64,000 nt of DNA from Halococcus sediminicola (GTDB taxonomy: Archaea > Halobacteriota > Halobacteria > Halobacteriales > Halococcaceae). The translations under genes were made by a program, and so were the position numbers. This document shows positions 53,798 through 62,002 of the stretch, piece by piece. Under the pieces are notes generated by a model that was not told the DNA's origin, ran no database searches, and saw only the letters and a list, made by a program, of their open reading frames with translations. Within the stretch, counting starts at the first letter, position 1. Each line of letters starts with the position of its first letter. The stretch is from the NCBI RefSeq assembly GCF_000755245.1, contig NZ_BBMP01000022.1:496001-560000 (forward strand), in the 5' to 3' direction.

Positions 53798-54631
53798 TCA
53801 CTGTGGAAGCGTCAGGAGTGCGAGCGACGCGAACACCGCTTCCTCGGTGCGCACGACCTCGCTGCCCTGCTTCGGAACCGTGTTGAGCCAGCAGTCGAAC
53901 CCCGCGTGGTTCGATTCGGCGCTCGACACCGATTCGTGCTCGATGCCGAGCATGGCCGGCAGCCCTCGCTCGGGCGCGCCGAAGGCGACGGTCAGTCCGT
54001 CGTCGGCACGACCGGCCAGCGCCCCGAGTCGCCCCGTCGAGAGCGCCTCACCGTGGCGCGACGTGGCGACCCGAAGCCCGGCGTCCTCACGGCCGAGCGC
54101 TGCCGAGAGGCCCGCGCGCTCGACGGCGAACCCCGGTGGGGCTTCGTCCGTGATGCGCGCGCGGACCGGTTCTCTCGAAGATATCCTGACGGTCACGCGC
54201 TCCCCCTCGTCGACCTCCATCTCGGGAGGCACGACGAGCGAGATCGGGTGTTGCAGTCCGCAATTGACCCGAACGCGCCCATCAGGGCCGACCTCGGTCA
54301 CGATTCCCTGTCTTGACGACCCCGAACCGTTCGATCCGGAGCCGGTCCGAGCGGCCGCGCGAAGCGGCGGCAGAACACCGACGTACTCCAGTTCGTCCCG
54401 CGTGCCCCACGCCTCCTTTCGGAGGTACGGGGCGGTCGCGGCGTACTTCAGTACCGTGGAGACGAACCCGCCACCCCAGCGCCGGTCGCCGTCCGTGTCG
54501 GGAAAGACCACGACGCGGTCGATCCCGAAGACGACGGCCGCACGAGCAACGAGACCGACCTTGTGGGTCGCCTCGCGTTTGTCGGCGGCCTCCCGGCAGA
54601 GCGATGACGGCACGAGTACGCTACGTGTCAT
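53798..54631 (-). CDS. Putative SPOUT-superfamily RNA methyltransferase heading the S10 cluster
   Basis: This 277-residue protein belongs to the DUF171/C9orf114 type of SPOUT methyltransferases. VLVPSSLCREAADKREATHKVGLVARAAVVFGIDRVVVF begins the fold. RWGGGFVSTVLKYAATAPYLRKEAW and LEYVGVLPPLRA follow. A beta-barrel insert (IVTEVGPDGRVRVNCG, VRISSREPVRARI) occupies about residues 108-165. It ends in a SAM-binding knot region (FDCWLNTVPKQGSEVVRTEEAV). ATG 54631 is preceded by the operon's TATA box. The RNA target is unknown; ribosomal RNA is likely from context. Confidence 0.85.
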   Translation of the reverse strand: MTRSVLVPSSLCREAADKREATHKVGLVARAAVVFGIDRVVVFPDTDGDRRWGGGFVSTVLKYAATAPYLRKEAWGTRDELEYVGVLPPLRAAARTGSGSNGSGSSRQGIVTEVGPDGRVRVNCGLQHPISLVVPPEMEVDEGERVTVRISSREPVRARITDEAPPGFAVERAGLSAALGREDAGLRVATSRHGEALSTGRLGALAGRADDGLTVAFGAPERGLPAMLGIEHESVSSAESNHAGFDCWLNTVPKQGSEVVRTEEAVFASLALLTLPQ

Positions 54632-54684
54632 GCCGACGCTTTCGCGCCGTGCCACTAGACTGTGGCGCTCCTATCGGACTCGAT

Positions 54685-54691
54685 TATAAAA
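54685..54691 (-). promoter_or_regulatory. TATA box of the S10/spc ribosomal cluster
   Basis: The minus strand reads CCTTTTATAATCG. It is centred about 57 nt before the SPOUT ATG, implying a leader of about 30 nt. It is a very well-formed box, as expected for a highly expressed operon. I did not find another strong promoter inside the cluster by eye. Confidence 0.65.
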
Positions 54692-54760
54692 GGATAGCGC
54701 TTCCTTTCGGCCGTGTCGGCAGTTCACAGGCGGTGCACGGAGTGACGACCGCTCCGGAAC

Positions 54761-54768
54761 GTTTTTAC
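54761..54768 (+). promoter_or_regulatory. TATA-like box of the tRNA-Gly gene
   Basis: CGTTTTTACCC lies about 33 nt before the first base of tRNA-Gly. Together with the S10 promoter (54685-54691, minus strand) it forms a divergent promoter region. Confidence 0.45.
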
Positions 54769-54796
54769 CCTCGACTGTCCGAGGATGGAGTGCAGG

Positions 54797-54867
54797 GCGC
54801 TGGTAGTGTAGTGGTATCACGTGACCTTGCCATGGTCACAACCCGAGTTCAAATCTCGGCCAGCGCA
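54797..54867 (+). tRNA. tRNA-Gly (GCC)
   Basis: The 71-nt gene has acceptor arms GCGCTGG and CCAGCGC with discriminator A, D-arm sequence GTGTAGTGGTATCAC, and anticodon stem TGACC/GGTCA around TTGCCAT (anticodon GCC). The T-arm is CCGAG-TTCAAAT-CTCGG. No intron and no encoded CCA are present. It is decoded with the glyS product. Confidence 0.97.
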
Positions 54868-55060
54868 CTTCTCTGAATCAATCTCGTCGATTGACACGTC
54901 CTCCTCGCCGTAATCGCTGTCGTCGGACGGTCTCACCTCGATTTCGTTCACCCCATCGAAATTCGCGTCGAACAGAGTATCCCATAGCCAGTCGTCACCG
55001 CGACAGCGGGCCAAATCGCGTCTATACATGGCCGTTCGCGATCGCCAAGACGACCGTTGC

Positions 55061-56659
55061 TCAGTCGTCGTCTTCGTCTTCCTCCTCTTCCTCTTCTTCG
55101 TTTTCGTCCTCCTCTTCCTCTTCTTCGTTTTCGTCCTCATCATCGTCGTCCTCGTCGTCATCGCCGGCGATTGCTCTGACGAGCGCGGTCAGGTCGAGAT
55201 GGCCGTCGCCGTGATAGTCGGGGTCGCCGACGTCGCGTGCGGTCGAGCGGATCAGCGACTCGACCTCGCGGACGCCCATCTCGGGACGCAGCGAGCGCAC
55301 GAGCGCGACCGCGCCGGTGACCTGCGGGGCGGCCATCGAGGTGCCGGCCTTGAACCCGTAGCTCGGCTCCGTGTCGACGATCTCGCTCGGTTTCGAGCCC
55401 GTGTCGTCCTCGTCCGGCCCGTCCTCGTAGGTCGTCGTGACGGTCGTCGAGACGACGAGATCGTAGAACCACTTCGGATTGTCCGCGTCGCCGTCGTCGG
55501 CCTCGGCGAGCGCCTCGGGGTCGTAGTTCCCGCCCGCCGCGCTCACGTCGAGCACGCTCTCGCCGTAGGTCGTGTACTTCGCGGGCTGGGTCGTCGGCTC
55601 GCGGAGGTCGTCGAGCGCCTCCTCGACGTCGACTTCGTCGTCCTCGCGCTCGTCGTCCCAGACGTAGCCGATGGGTCCCGTCGCGGAGACGGCGAAGATC
55701 CCCTCGGCCTCGGTCGGAATCCCGAGGACGTCCTCGGGGTCGAGATCGATGGCGTCGTTGCCGGCGGAGTTGACGACGACCGTTCCCCGCTCGTTGGCGT
55801 AGGCGACGGCGCGCTCGTACAGGCGTTTGTACGTCAGCAAGAACGGATACTCCTCGGGGTCGACCTGTAGTTCTCCGTCGACGTAGGCGGGAAAGCCGAG
55901 GCTCAGGTTCGCCGCGTCACAGTTTTGATTGGCGGCGTAGACGAGCGCGGCCATGACGTCGCCGCTGGCGGCCTCCCGTCCTGAGAACACCCGCAGGCCG
56001 AGCAGTTCCGTCTCGGGAGCGGTGCCGAGGACGCCGCCGCGCTCGCCCTCGTAGTCGTTCGTCGCCGCGACGATGCCCGAGACGTGGGTACCGTGGTCGC
56101 CCGCGCCGTTCGGCCGGAAGTCGTACTCGTCGGTCGTGAAGTTCTTCGAGAGGTCGTCGTTGACGACGCCGTCGAGATCGGGGTGGGCGTCGTAGACGCC
56201 GGCGTCGACGACCGCGACGCGACTCCCCGCGCCGCGGGTCGTCTCGTGGACCTCCTCTTCGAGTTCTTGGACGTGTTTGTCCCACTGGAGCGCCCGTCGC
56301 TCGGGGAGTTCACTCTCTTCGCCATCGTCGTCCTCGTCGTCATCGTCGCGCTCCTTGACCGGGCCGCTCTCGCCATCATCGTCCTCGTCGTCATCGTGCA
56401 TGTCGAGTGCCACGTCCGGCGCGGTCGCGGCCGGACCGCCGACCGACTCGGGGTCGCCGGCCGCGACGAGGACGTCGATCTCCCCGAGGTCGTGGATGAC
56501 CTCGACGTCGCTCGAAACCGCCGAGCGCGACACCTCGCGGAGATCGATGAGGAACCGCTCGGATTGGCCTTCGGCGGCGACCGGGAGGGTACCGAACGTG
56601 AGTCCGGCACCGGCGATGCCCGTCAGTTTCAGGAACCGTCTGCGGCTGTGGTGTTCCAT
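55061..56659 (-). CDS. Tat-exported subtilisin-like serine protease with acidic repeat tail
   Basis: This 532-residue protein has a Tat signal (HSRRRFLKLTGIAGAGL) at about 4-30, a propeptide-like region (30-130) with two DDDEDDDGE stretches, and a subtilase catalytic domain. The triad is Asp in VAVVDAGVYDAHPD (near 155), His in GDHGTHVSGIVAA (near 195) and Ser in GTSMAAPQVTGA (near 440). A calcium-type DPDYHGDGHLDL precedes a Glu/Asp-only C-terminus of about 30 residues encoded by tandem repeats. Start ATG 56659 is 31 nt after GGTTTTTTCTACC. It probably acts outside the cell in high salt. Confidence 0.88.
   Translation of the reverse strand: MEHHSRRRFLKLTGIAGAGLTFGTLPVAAEGQSERFLIDLREVSRSAVSSDVEVIHDLGEIDVLVAAGDPESVGGPAATAPDVALDMHDDDEDDDGESGPVKERDDDDEDDDGEESELPERRALQWDKHVQELEEEVHETTRGAGSRVAVVDAGVYDAHPDLDGVVNDDLSKNFTTDEYDFRPNGAGDHGTHVSGIVAATNDYEGERGGVLGTAPETELLGLRVFSGREAASGDVMAALVYAANQNCDAANLSLGFPAYVDGELQVDPEEYPFLLTYKRLYERAVAYANERGTVVVNSAGNDAIDLDPEDVLGIPTEAEGIFAVSATGPIGYVWDDEREDDEVDVEEALDDLREPTTQPAKYTTYGESVLDVSAAGGNYDPEALAEADDGDADNPKWFYDLVVSTTVTTTYEDGPDEDDTGSKPSEIVDTEPSYGFKAGTSMAAPQVTGAVALVRSLRPEMGVREVESLIRSTARDVGDPDYHGDGHLDLTALVRAIAGDDDEDDDDEDENEEEEEEDENEEEEEEEDEDDD
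55079..55138. repeat. Tandem repeat encoding the acidic tail of the subtilase
   Basis: Two near-identical copies of about 30 bp (CCTCCTCTTCCTCTTCTTCG, then TTTTCGTCCTC) encode the DENEEEEEE-type tail. The repeat is a likely site of length change by slippage. Confidence 0.6.
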
Positions 56660-56883
56660 CCCATCTCGTGGATGACCCGTGGTAGAAAAAACCTTGGTTA
56701 CGCGGAACACGTCTCCGATTGCAATCTGGCTAACACGTTGTTTTTACTCTCGTATGGCGGGAAAAACGCCGCAAGCGCCACGCGCTGCAATCGGACGAGT
56801 GCGGCAGCGGTAGTGTCTCGGACTCTGTCAGCAGCTTCGGGTCGCCCCGCAGGCACAATAGTGATACTCCGACGCGCGGAACC

Positions 56884-57903
56884 ATGTGCATGAATGGCAC
56901 GACTGTCGTGGTGGGCTGGGACGGTCTCGACCGGACGCTGGCCGAGACCTACGACCTCGCCGAGGCGTTCGGACCTCACTACTCCGCGCTCAAAACGTTC
57001 GAGAATCCGGTGCTCGGCAAGCCACACACCTACGAACTGTGGCCTTCGATCATCACCGGCCGGCCGCCGGCCGAACACGGCGTCCACGCTGTCACCGAAG
57101 GGAGCGACTCCCACCCGGCACTCGAAACGGCCCGCGAGCGGGCGCGCGACCTCGCGCCACGACGGCTCGGTGCGGCGTTCGACAGACGGTTCGGCAGTCG
57201 CGGCGCGGCACTCGGCCTGCTCTCGGCCGAGCACTACCGAAAACGAGGCGTTTCGACGATCTTCGACGGACGCACGGCCCGGCCGATAGCGATCCCGAAC
57301 TACCGCGTGCCGCGCGATTACGCCCTCGACGTCGTCTTCGACCGGGGCGAGCAGTTCGGGCGCTTTCTCGAAGCGGGCGAGCGCGGGACGGAGAGTACTA
57401 CTCTCGCGGCGTCGGTCCCGCGGCTCGAAGAGCGGCTGGCCGGCGAGGCCGCCCGCAAACTGGGTATCGTTCGGGCGGCGCTCCAGCGCGAATATGACTT
57501 ACTTTTCGTCTGGCTCGGCTTCGTCGACACCGTGGGCCATCTCGCGCCCATCGCGGCCGAGGTGGACCCGGGTTGGCAGGAGCGCACGTATCGGATGGCT
57601 GCCGACTGGACGCGCGAACTTCGGACAGCGCTCGACGAGGGGGATCGACTGATCTGTGTCTCCGACCACGGCATCCGTGAGGGTCACCACACGCCCGACG
57701 CCTTCATCGGTTCGACCATCGAGGGGATTCCCGCAACCACCGACTCCGTACTCGACGTCCGTGCGGCCATCGAACGGGTCACGCCGTCGAGCGGCGAGAC
57801 CGACGATCCCGACCTCAAGGAGCAGTATCGAACCGCCGAGCAGCCGCGCGTTCGCACGGCTGCAGACGTCGAAGAACAGTTGGACGGTCTCGGTTACCTC
57901 TGA
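56884..57903 (+). CDS. Alkaline-phosphatase-superfamily hydrolase (nucleotide pyrophosphatase/phosphodiesterase-like)
   Basis: This 339-residue protein has TTVVVGWDGLDRTLAE with the first metal Asp, YELWPSIITGRPPAEHG containing the nucleophile Ser/Thr region (near 55), LLFVWLGFVDTVGHLAP with the metal-binding Asp/His (near 215), and ICVSDHGIREGHHTPDAF with the second site (near 260). This is the type I phosphodiesterase/nucleotide pyrophosphatase (PF01663) pattern. No signal peptide is seen, so it is probably cytoplasmic. Start at ATG 56884 or 56890; a CACAATAGT box is about 27 nt upstream. Confidence 0.8.
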   Translation: MCMNGTTVVVGWDGLDRTLAETYDLAEAFGPHYSALKTFENPVLGKPHTYELWPSIITGRPPAEHGVHAVTEGSDSHPALETARERARDLAPRRLGAAFDRRFGSRGAALGLLSAEHYRKRGVSTIFDGRTARPIAIPNYRVPRDYALDVVFDRGEQFGRFLEAGERGTESTTLAASVPRLEERLAGEAARKLGIVRAALQREYDLLFVWLGFVDTVGHLAPIAAEVDPGWQERTYRMAADWTRELRTALDEGDRLICVSDHGIREGHHTPDAFIGSTIEGIPATTDSVLDVRAAIERVTPSSGETDDPDLKEQYRTAEQPRVRTAADVEEQLDGLGYL

Positions 57904-57921
57904 GGCGGCCGGTGAGTCGTT

Positions 57922-58991
57922 TCAGCCGCCCGGCGCGTCCCACTGCGTGCGGACGACGACGCGCTCGCCGTCGGCCGTCTCGCGCACCTCGATTTCGCAG
58001 TCGAGCGGCTCGGTCGGGTGGACCGTTACGGCGTCGCTGCCCGCTCTGACCGTTGCATCCCCGTCGCCGTCGAAGGCCGTCCGCAACTCGTCGAAGAAGA
58101 GGGCGAGTTCGGCGCGGCTCAGTTGCTCGTGGGCGTGGACGCGACGGCCGTCATCGGGAGCATCAGTATCCGTTTCGACGGCGGCATCGACGTTCCCGGC
58201 GGCATCGCCGGCTCGACCGGCGATGACGGCGTTGACGACCGCTCCTAATAGGAGCACCAGCCCCGAGAAGTAGAGCCACGTGAGCAGGATGAGTATCGCG
58301 CCGATGACGCCGTAGGCGTCGGTCTTGTCGGCAACGGAGACGTACACCTGAAAAGCGCTTCGAGTGCCGTCCAGCCGACCGCGGCCACGACCACGCCCGG
58401 CAACACCTCCCACAACGAGACCTCGATATCGGGAAAGAGGTAGTACATCGGGAAGAAGGCTATCGTGAGACCGACAACGAGGAGAAGGGGACTCAGCAGA
58501 CCGATGAAGGGCACTTCCCCGAAGGCGGCGAAGGCCGTGCCGGCAGCCCCGGCAGCGACGATGGCGACCCCGAGCGCGAGGAAGACCACGAGGCCGTCGG
58601 TGAGCTGGTCGAGAAAGGAGTTCTCGGCTTCAGAATCGTAGATCTCCGAGAAGGCCGTGTCCAGTCCACGAAATATCTTCAGGGTGGCCCACAGCAGCGT
58701 GACGAGACCGATTATCGACGCGCCGGCGCTGCCCGCCGAGCCACCAACGGCGTTGCCGAGGAGTTCGCTGGCGTTCTGCGGGAGAAAGGACCGAGTGAGT
58801 GCGGTGACGCGCTCAGCGAGCGCCTGGTCGCCGACCAGCGAGATGGCGAAAAAGAGGAGGATCAGAAGCGGAATCAGTGAGGCGAACGCCTGATAGGCGA
58901 TGCTGCCGGCCATGAACGTCACGTTCTCGGCTTTGAACTCGTCGACGACCGCGCGGGCGAACGGCACTACACCGTCGAAACGACTAGACAT
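57922..58991 (-). pseudogene. YihY/BrkB-family membrane protein, interrupted by a one-base frameshift
   Basis: Codons from ATG 58991 encode a normal N-terminal part (FMAGSIAYQAFASLIPLLILLF; LLWATLKIFRGLDTAFSEIYD) with four helices. At about 58350 the frame breaks after WTALEALF. The +1 frame then continues with QVYVSVADKTDAYGVIGAIL, LTWLYFSGLVLLLGAVVNAV and a charged tail, exactly the remainder expected. One missing base beside the AAAA run (58351-58354) would restore a single about 356-residue protein. It is either a real inactivation or a sequence error. The family (UPF0761) is a putative transporter; an older link to tRNase BN is rejected. Confidence 0.75.
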
Positions 58992-59060
58992 GTCCCTCCG
59001 AACCGGCAGCGAACGTAAAACCCCGAAGCCGGCACTCGCATGGCCACGGCGTCGCTACCC

Positions 59061-59067
59061 TTATACT
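59061..59067 (+). promoter_or_regulatory. TATA-like box of thrB
   Basis: CCCTTATACTCC is centred about 25 nt before the ATG at 59089, fitting a leaderless message. Confidence 0.5.
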
Positions 59068-59088
59068 CCCACTCTCGCAATCGGTGGC

Positions 59089-59964
59089 ATGCTCACCGTC
59101 CGGGCCCCGGCGACGAGCGCCAACCTCGGCAGCGGCTTCGACGTCTTCGGCGTCGCGCTCTCGCGCCCGGCGGATATCATCCGGGTGTCGAAGGCCGACG
59201 AAACCACCATCGAAGTCACGGGCACCGGCAGCCAGTACATCCCCGAAGACCCGGAAAAGAACACCGTTGGGGCAGTCGTGGAGGCGCTCGATGCACCTGC
59301 ACACATCGAGATCGACAAGGGAATCAGACCCGCCTCGGGACTCGGCTCCTCGGCCGCGAGCGCCGCCGCCGCAGCGGTCGCGCTCGACGAACTCTACGAC
59401 CGTGGACACACGCGCGAGGAACTCGTCCCGATCGCCGCCGAGGGCGAGGCGGTCGTTTCCGGGGATGCGCACGCCGACAACGTCGCTCCCTCGATCCTGG
59501 GCGGGTTCACCGTCGCTACCGACGAGGGGATCACGGGGGTCGATACTGCGATCCCGCTGGTGGCCTGCCTCCCCGAAATCGTGGTCTCGACGCGCGATGC
59601 GCGCCGGGTAGTGCCCGAGGAGGTGACGATGGAAGAGCAGGTCGAGACCGTGGGGAAAGCGGCAACTCTGACGGTCGGAATGTGTCGCGGCGACCCGGAA
59701 CTTGTGGGGCAGGGCATGGACGATTCGGTGGTGACGCCGGCGCGGGCGGCGCTCATCGACGGGTACGAGGCGGTCAGGAGGGAGGCGTTCGCGGCAGGGG
59801 CCACGGGCGTGACGGTGAGCGGAGCCGGACCGGCGGTGCTCGCGGCCTGTCGGGCTGGTGAGCGGCGCGCGGTCGGGAGCGCGATGCTCGATGCGTTCGC
59901 CGAGCGCGACATCGAGGCGCGCGTCTATCGGGCGCGAGTCGGGCGGGGCGCGACGATTCACTAG
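59089..59964 (+). CDS. thrB: Homoserine kinase
   Basis: This 291-residue GHMP kinase phosphorylates homoserine in threonine synthesis. It has VRAPATSANLGSGFDVFGVAL at the N-terminus, the ATP loop PASGLGSSAASAAAAAV (near 82), HADNVAPSILGGF (near 142) and the C-terminal TVSGAGPAVLAACR. ATG 59089 was chosen for the TATA box upstream and the conserved start. Its stop shares the CTAG tetranucleotide with the convergent bPH gene stop. Confidence 0.93.
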   Translation: MLTVRAPATSANLGSGFDVFGVALSRPADIIRVSKADETTIEVTGTGSQYIPEDPEKNTVGAVVEALDAPAHIEIDKGIRPASGLGSSAASAAAAAVALDELYDRGHTREELVPIAAEGEAVVSGDAHADNVAPSILGGFTVATDEGITGVDTAIPLVACLPEIVVSTRDARRVVPEEVTMEEQVETVGKAATLTVGMCRGDPELVGQGMDDSVVTPARAALIDGYEAVRREAFAAGATGVTVSGAGPAVLAACRAGERRAVGSAMLDAFAERDIEARVYRARVGRGATIH

Positions 59965-60473
59965 GGACCGACTCTCGCGCCCGACCCGCTGGCGGCGTCG
60001 AGTGCCTCCGTGAGGCGCTGGTTGACCTCCTGTGGGTTCGGCACGTTTTCGAGCGTGATGTCCATCGTATCCGAGCCGGCGGTGTAGATGGTGATGTCGC
60101 CGTACGAGAACAGCCGCTCGGTCGGCGACTGACTGAACGTCGTGTTCTGCACTCGATCCAATCGAATCTGGGCGACGCTCTGATTGAGTATTCCACTCTT
60201 TCGATAGACCTCCTCGCTGGTGAGGGCGTACCGGGTGCTCACGAGCGAGACGTACGCCCACGCGACGACGGCGATTCCGAGGGGGACTCCCAGCAGGGGT
60301 AGCCACCGAACCGTCGGCTCGGTCAGGACGACGGTGAGAACGACACCACCGAGGGCGAGCACGAGACCGACGACCACGGATGGCGTGATGAGGCGCAGGC
60401 TCGGGTGACCCTGCCAGAGCACTTCCTCGCCCTCGGTGAGCGTGACCCAGTCGGCGACGTCGTTCCGTGACAT
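59961..60473 (-). CDS. PH-domain (bPH/YdbS-type) membrane protein
   Basis: This 170-residue protein has VLWQGHPSLRLITPSVVVG at the start, two adjacent helices (about residues 30-75), and a bacterial PH domain: STRYALTSEEVYRKSGILNQSVAQIRLDRVQNTTFSQSPTERLFSYGDITIYTAG. These proteins are of unknown function and often occur in membrane-stress contexts. It is preceded by a TATA-like AAATATAC (60497-60504), and is divergent from the Nramp gene at 60614. Confidence 0.85.
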   Translation of the reverse strand: MSRNDVADWVTLTEGEEVLWQGHPSLRLITPSVVVGLVLALGGVVLTVVLTEPTVRWLPLLGVPLGIAVVAWAYVSLVSTRYALTSEEVYRKSGILNQSVAQIRLDRVQNTTFSQSPTERLFSYGDITIYTAGSDTMDITLENVPNPQEVNQRLTEALDAASGSGARVGP

Positions 60474-60496
60474 GGTTTTGGCTACCCCGGCCACCC

Positions 60497-60504
60497 AAAT
60501 ATAC
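60497..60504 (-). promoter_or_regulatory. TATA-like box of the bPH-domain gene
   Basis: The minus strand reads AGTATATTTGGG, centred 27 nt before the ATG at 60473, fitting a leaderless start. Confidence 0.55.
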
Positions 60505-60532
60505 TGTCGGTCGGCCGTCGGGAGGCGAAGCG

Positions 60533-60543
60533 CATAATATACC
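60533..60543 (+). promoter_or_regulatory. TATA-like box of the Nramp leader and transporter
   Basis: CATAATATACC lies about 29 nt before the ATG at 60567 of the 16-codon leader. It implies that transcription begins just at the leader ATG. Confidence 0.6.
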
Positions 60544-60548
60544 TCGGA

Positions 60549-60564
60549 CTAAATGGATAGTTAG
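60549..60564 (+). promoter_or_regulatory. Candidate metalloregulator operator
   Basis: CTAA-ATGGATAG-TTAG is an inverted repeat of 4-bp arms over the predicted transcription start of the Nramp transporter. DtxR/SirR-type manganese or iron repressors use inverted repeats of similar size at such positions. The match is short, so this is inference. Confidence 0.3.
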
Positions 60565-60566
60565 AC

Positions 60567-60617
60567 ATGGCTAATACGAGGACGACCGCCACGACCACGG
60601 GGGAGCATCGCCCGTGA
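60567..60617 (+). CDS. 16-codon leader ORF coupled to the Nramp gene
   Basis: ATG 60567 to TGA 60615-60617 encodes MANTRTTATTTGEHRP. The stop overlaps the GTG start of the transporter (GTGA), a typical coupled junction. The short peptide looks like an N-terminal extension of haloarchaeal Nramp proteins, so a one-base frameshift joining the two frames is the alternative explanation. Confidence 0.45.
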   Translation: MANTRTTATTTGEHRP

Positions 60618-61870
60618 GCGGGTTCGTCGAGTCGCTGCGGCAGCTCTCGTTCCGGGAGCTACTCACGTATCTCGGGCCGGGATTCCTCATCAGCGTCGCG
60701 TACATGGACCCCGGCAACTGGGCGACGAACATCTCGGGCGGGGCGCAGTTCGGGCCGGCGCTGTTGTGGGTCATCGTCCTCGCCAGCCTCATGGCGATGG
60801 CTATCCAGATCCTCGCCGCGAAGTTGGGCATCGCCACCGGGAAGGGCATCGCCCAGCTCTGCCGCGAGCGCCTCCCTCCGCGCGTGGTCTGGTTCCTGTG
60901 GGCCGCCGCCGAGTTGGCGATGATCGCAACCGACATGGCTGAAATCATCGGTGCGGCCATCGGCTTCAGCCTCGTCTTCTCGATCCCGCTGCCTGCGGGG
61001 GCGGTGCTCGCGGGTGCGGCCTCCTTTGCGCTGCTCGGCGTGCGGACAGCCCACGACCGCGGCTATCGCTGGGTCGAGTTCGTCATCATGGCCTTAGTAG
61101 GCATTATCGCGCTCGGATTCGTCTTCGAGATGGTGCTCGCCCGGCCGACGGCCGCCGAGATCGGGAGCGGGCTGATCCCCTCGATCCCCGGTCCGGATGC
61201 ACTCTACGTCGCCATTGGCATCCTCGGCGCGACGGTGATGCCGCATAGTGTGTATCTCCACCCCTACATCGTCCAGGATCGGCGGACGAAACTGATGGCG
61301 ACCGAGGGCGATACTGAAGAAGTTCACCGGCGACACTTCCTGTTCGAGTCGGTCGATACGGTGCTCGCGCTCTCGGGGGCGATGTTCGTCAACGCCGCGA
61401 TGCTCATCGTCGCGGCCGCCGCGCTTCAGGGGACGGGTATCAGCACGTTGCAGGAGGCGTACATCACGTTGCAGAACGTCTTCGGCACGAGTTCGAGCAC
61501 GGTCTTCGGCGTCGCGCTCATTGCCGCCGGACTTTCGTCATCACTCGTGGCCACGATGGCCGGCCAGACCGTGATGGACGGCTTTCTCGACCTCCAGATC
61601 AACGTCTGGCTCCGGCGCTCGGTCACGTTGGTGCCGAGCCTCGCGGTCGTCATCGCCGGGTTCGATCCCACGAGCGTGCTCGTCGCCTCGCAGGTCGCGC
61701 TGAGTTTCGAGTTGCCGTTCGTGCTGATCCCGCTGCTGTGGTTCACCCGCGAGGAGGGACTGATGCAATCGTTCCGGAACCGAACGAGCACCACGACAGT
61801 GCTCGGCGCGATCATCGCGCTCATCGTCGTGCTCAACGGCTGGCTCATCTACACCGAACTGTTCACCTGA
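60614..61870 (+). CDS. Nramp-family divalent metal transporter (MntH-like, canonical)
   Basis: This 418-residue protein has 11 predicted helices. Helix 1 has the metal motif AYMDPGNWATN (near 32), helix 6 has ATVMPHSVYLHP (near 208), and a charged loop follows (DRRTKLMATEGDTEEVHRRH). These are the ligands of Mn/Fe transport. The start is GTG 60614 (SGFVESLRQLSFRELLTYLGPG). A leader ORF and an operator-like repeat lie upstream. Another Nramp homologue at 34789 has lost these motifs, so the two probably differ in substrate. Confidence 0.9.
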   Translation: MSGFVESLRQLSFRELLTYLGPGFLISVAYMDPGNWATNISGGAQFGPALLWVIVLASLMAMAIQILAAKLGIATGKGIAQLCRERLPPRVVWFLWAAAELAMIATDMAEIIGAAIGFSLVFSIPLPAGAVLAGAASFALLGVRTAHDRGYRWVEFVIMALVGIIALGFVFEMVLARPTAAEIGSGLIPSIPGPDALYVAIGILGATVMPHSVYLHPYIVQDRRTKLMATEGDTEEVHRRHFLFESVDTVLALSGAMFVNAAMLIVAAAALQGTGISTLQEAYITLQNVFGTSSSTVFGVALIAAGLSSSLVATMAGQTVMDGFLDLQINVWLRRSVTLVPSLAVVIAGFDPTSVLVASQVALSFELPFVLIPLLWFTREEGLMQSFRNRTSTTTVLGAIIALIVVLNGWLIYTELFT

Positions 61871-62002
61871 CGGGTCCCTCGGGTCGGCTGGTCGTCGTGT
61901 ACGGGCTGTCGTCGCCCCGCTGACGCGGTGTCGGTGCTGCCCATCCCTTTCGGTCCTCCAGAACGTCGCCGCAAACACGTTCGGCTGGTCCGTACGGGTT
62001 CG

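Noticed and set aside
54817-55161. Minus-strand 114-codon frame overlapping tRNA-Gly
   Set aside because: Lys/Thr/Arg-rich reading of the acidic-tail repeat followed by a tRNA antisense; a possible remnant (MYRRDLARCRG...) but not supportable as a gene.
55028-55870. Plus-strand 280-codon frame opposite the subtilase
   Set aside because: A Val/Phe-rich shadow of the acidic tail and protease domain.
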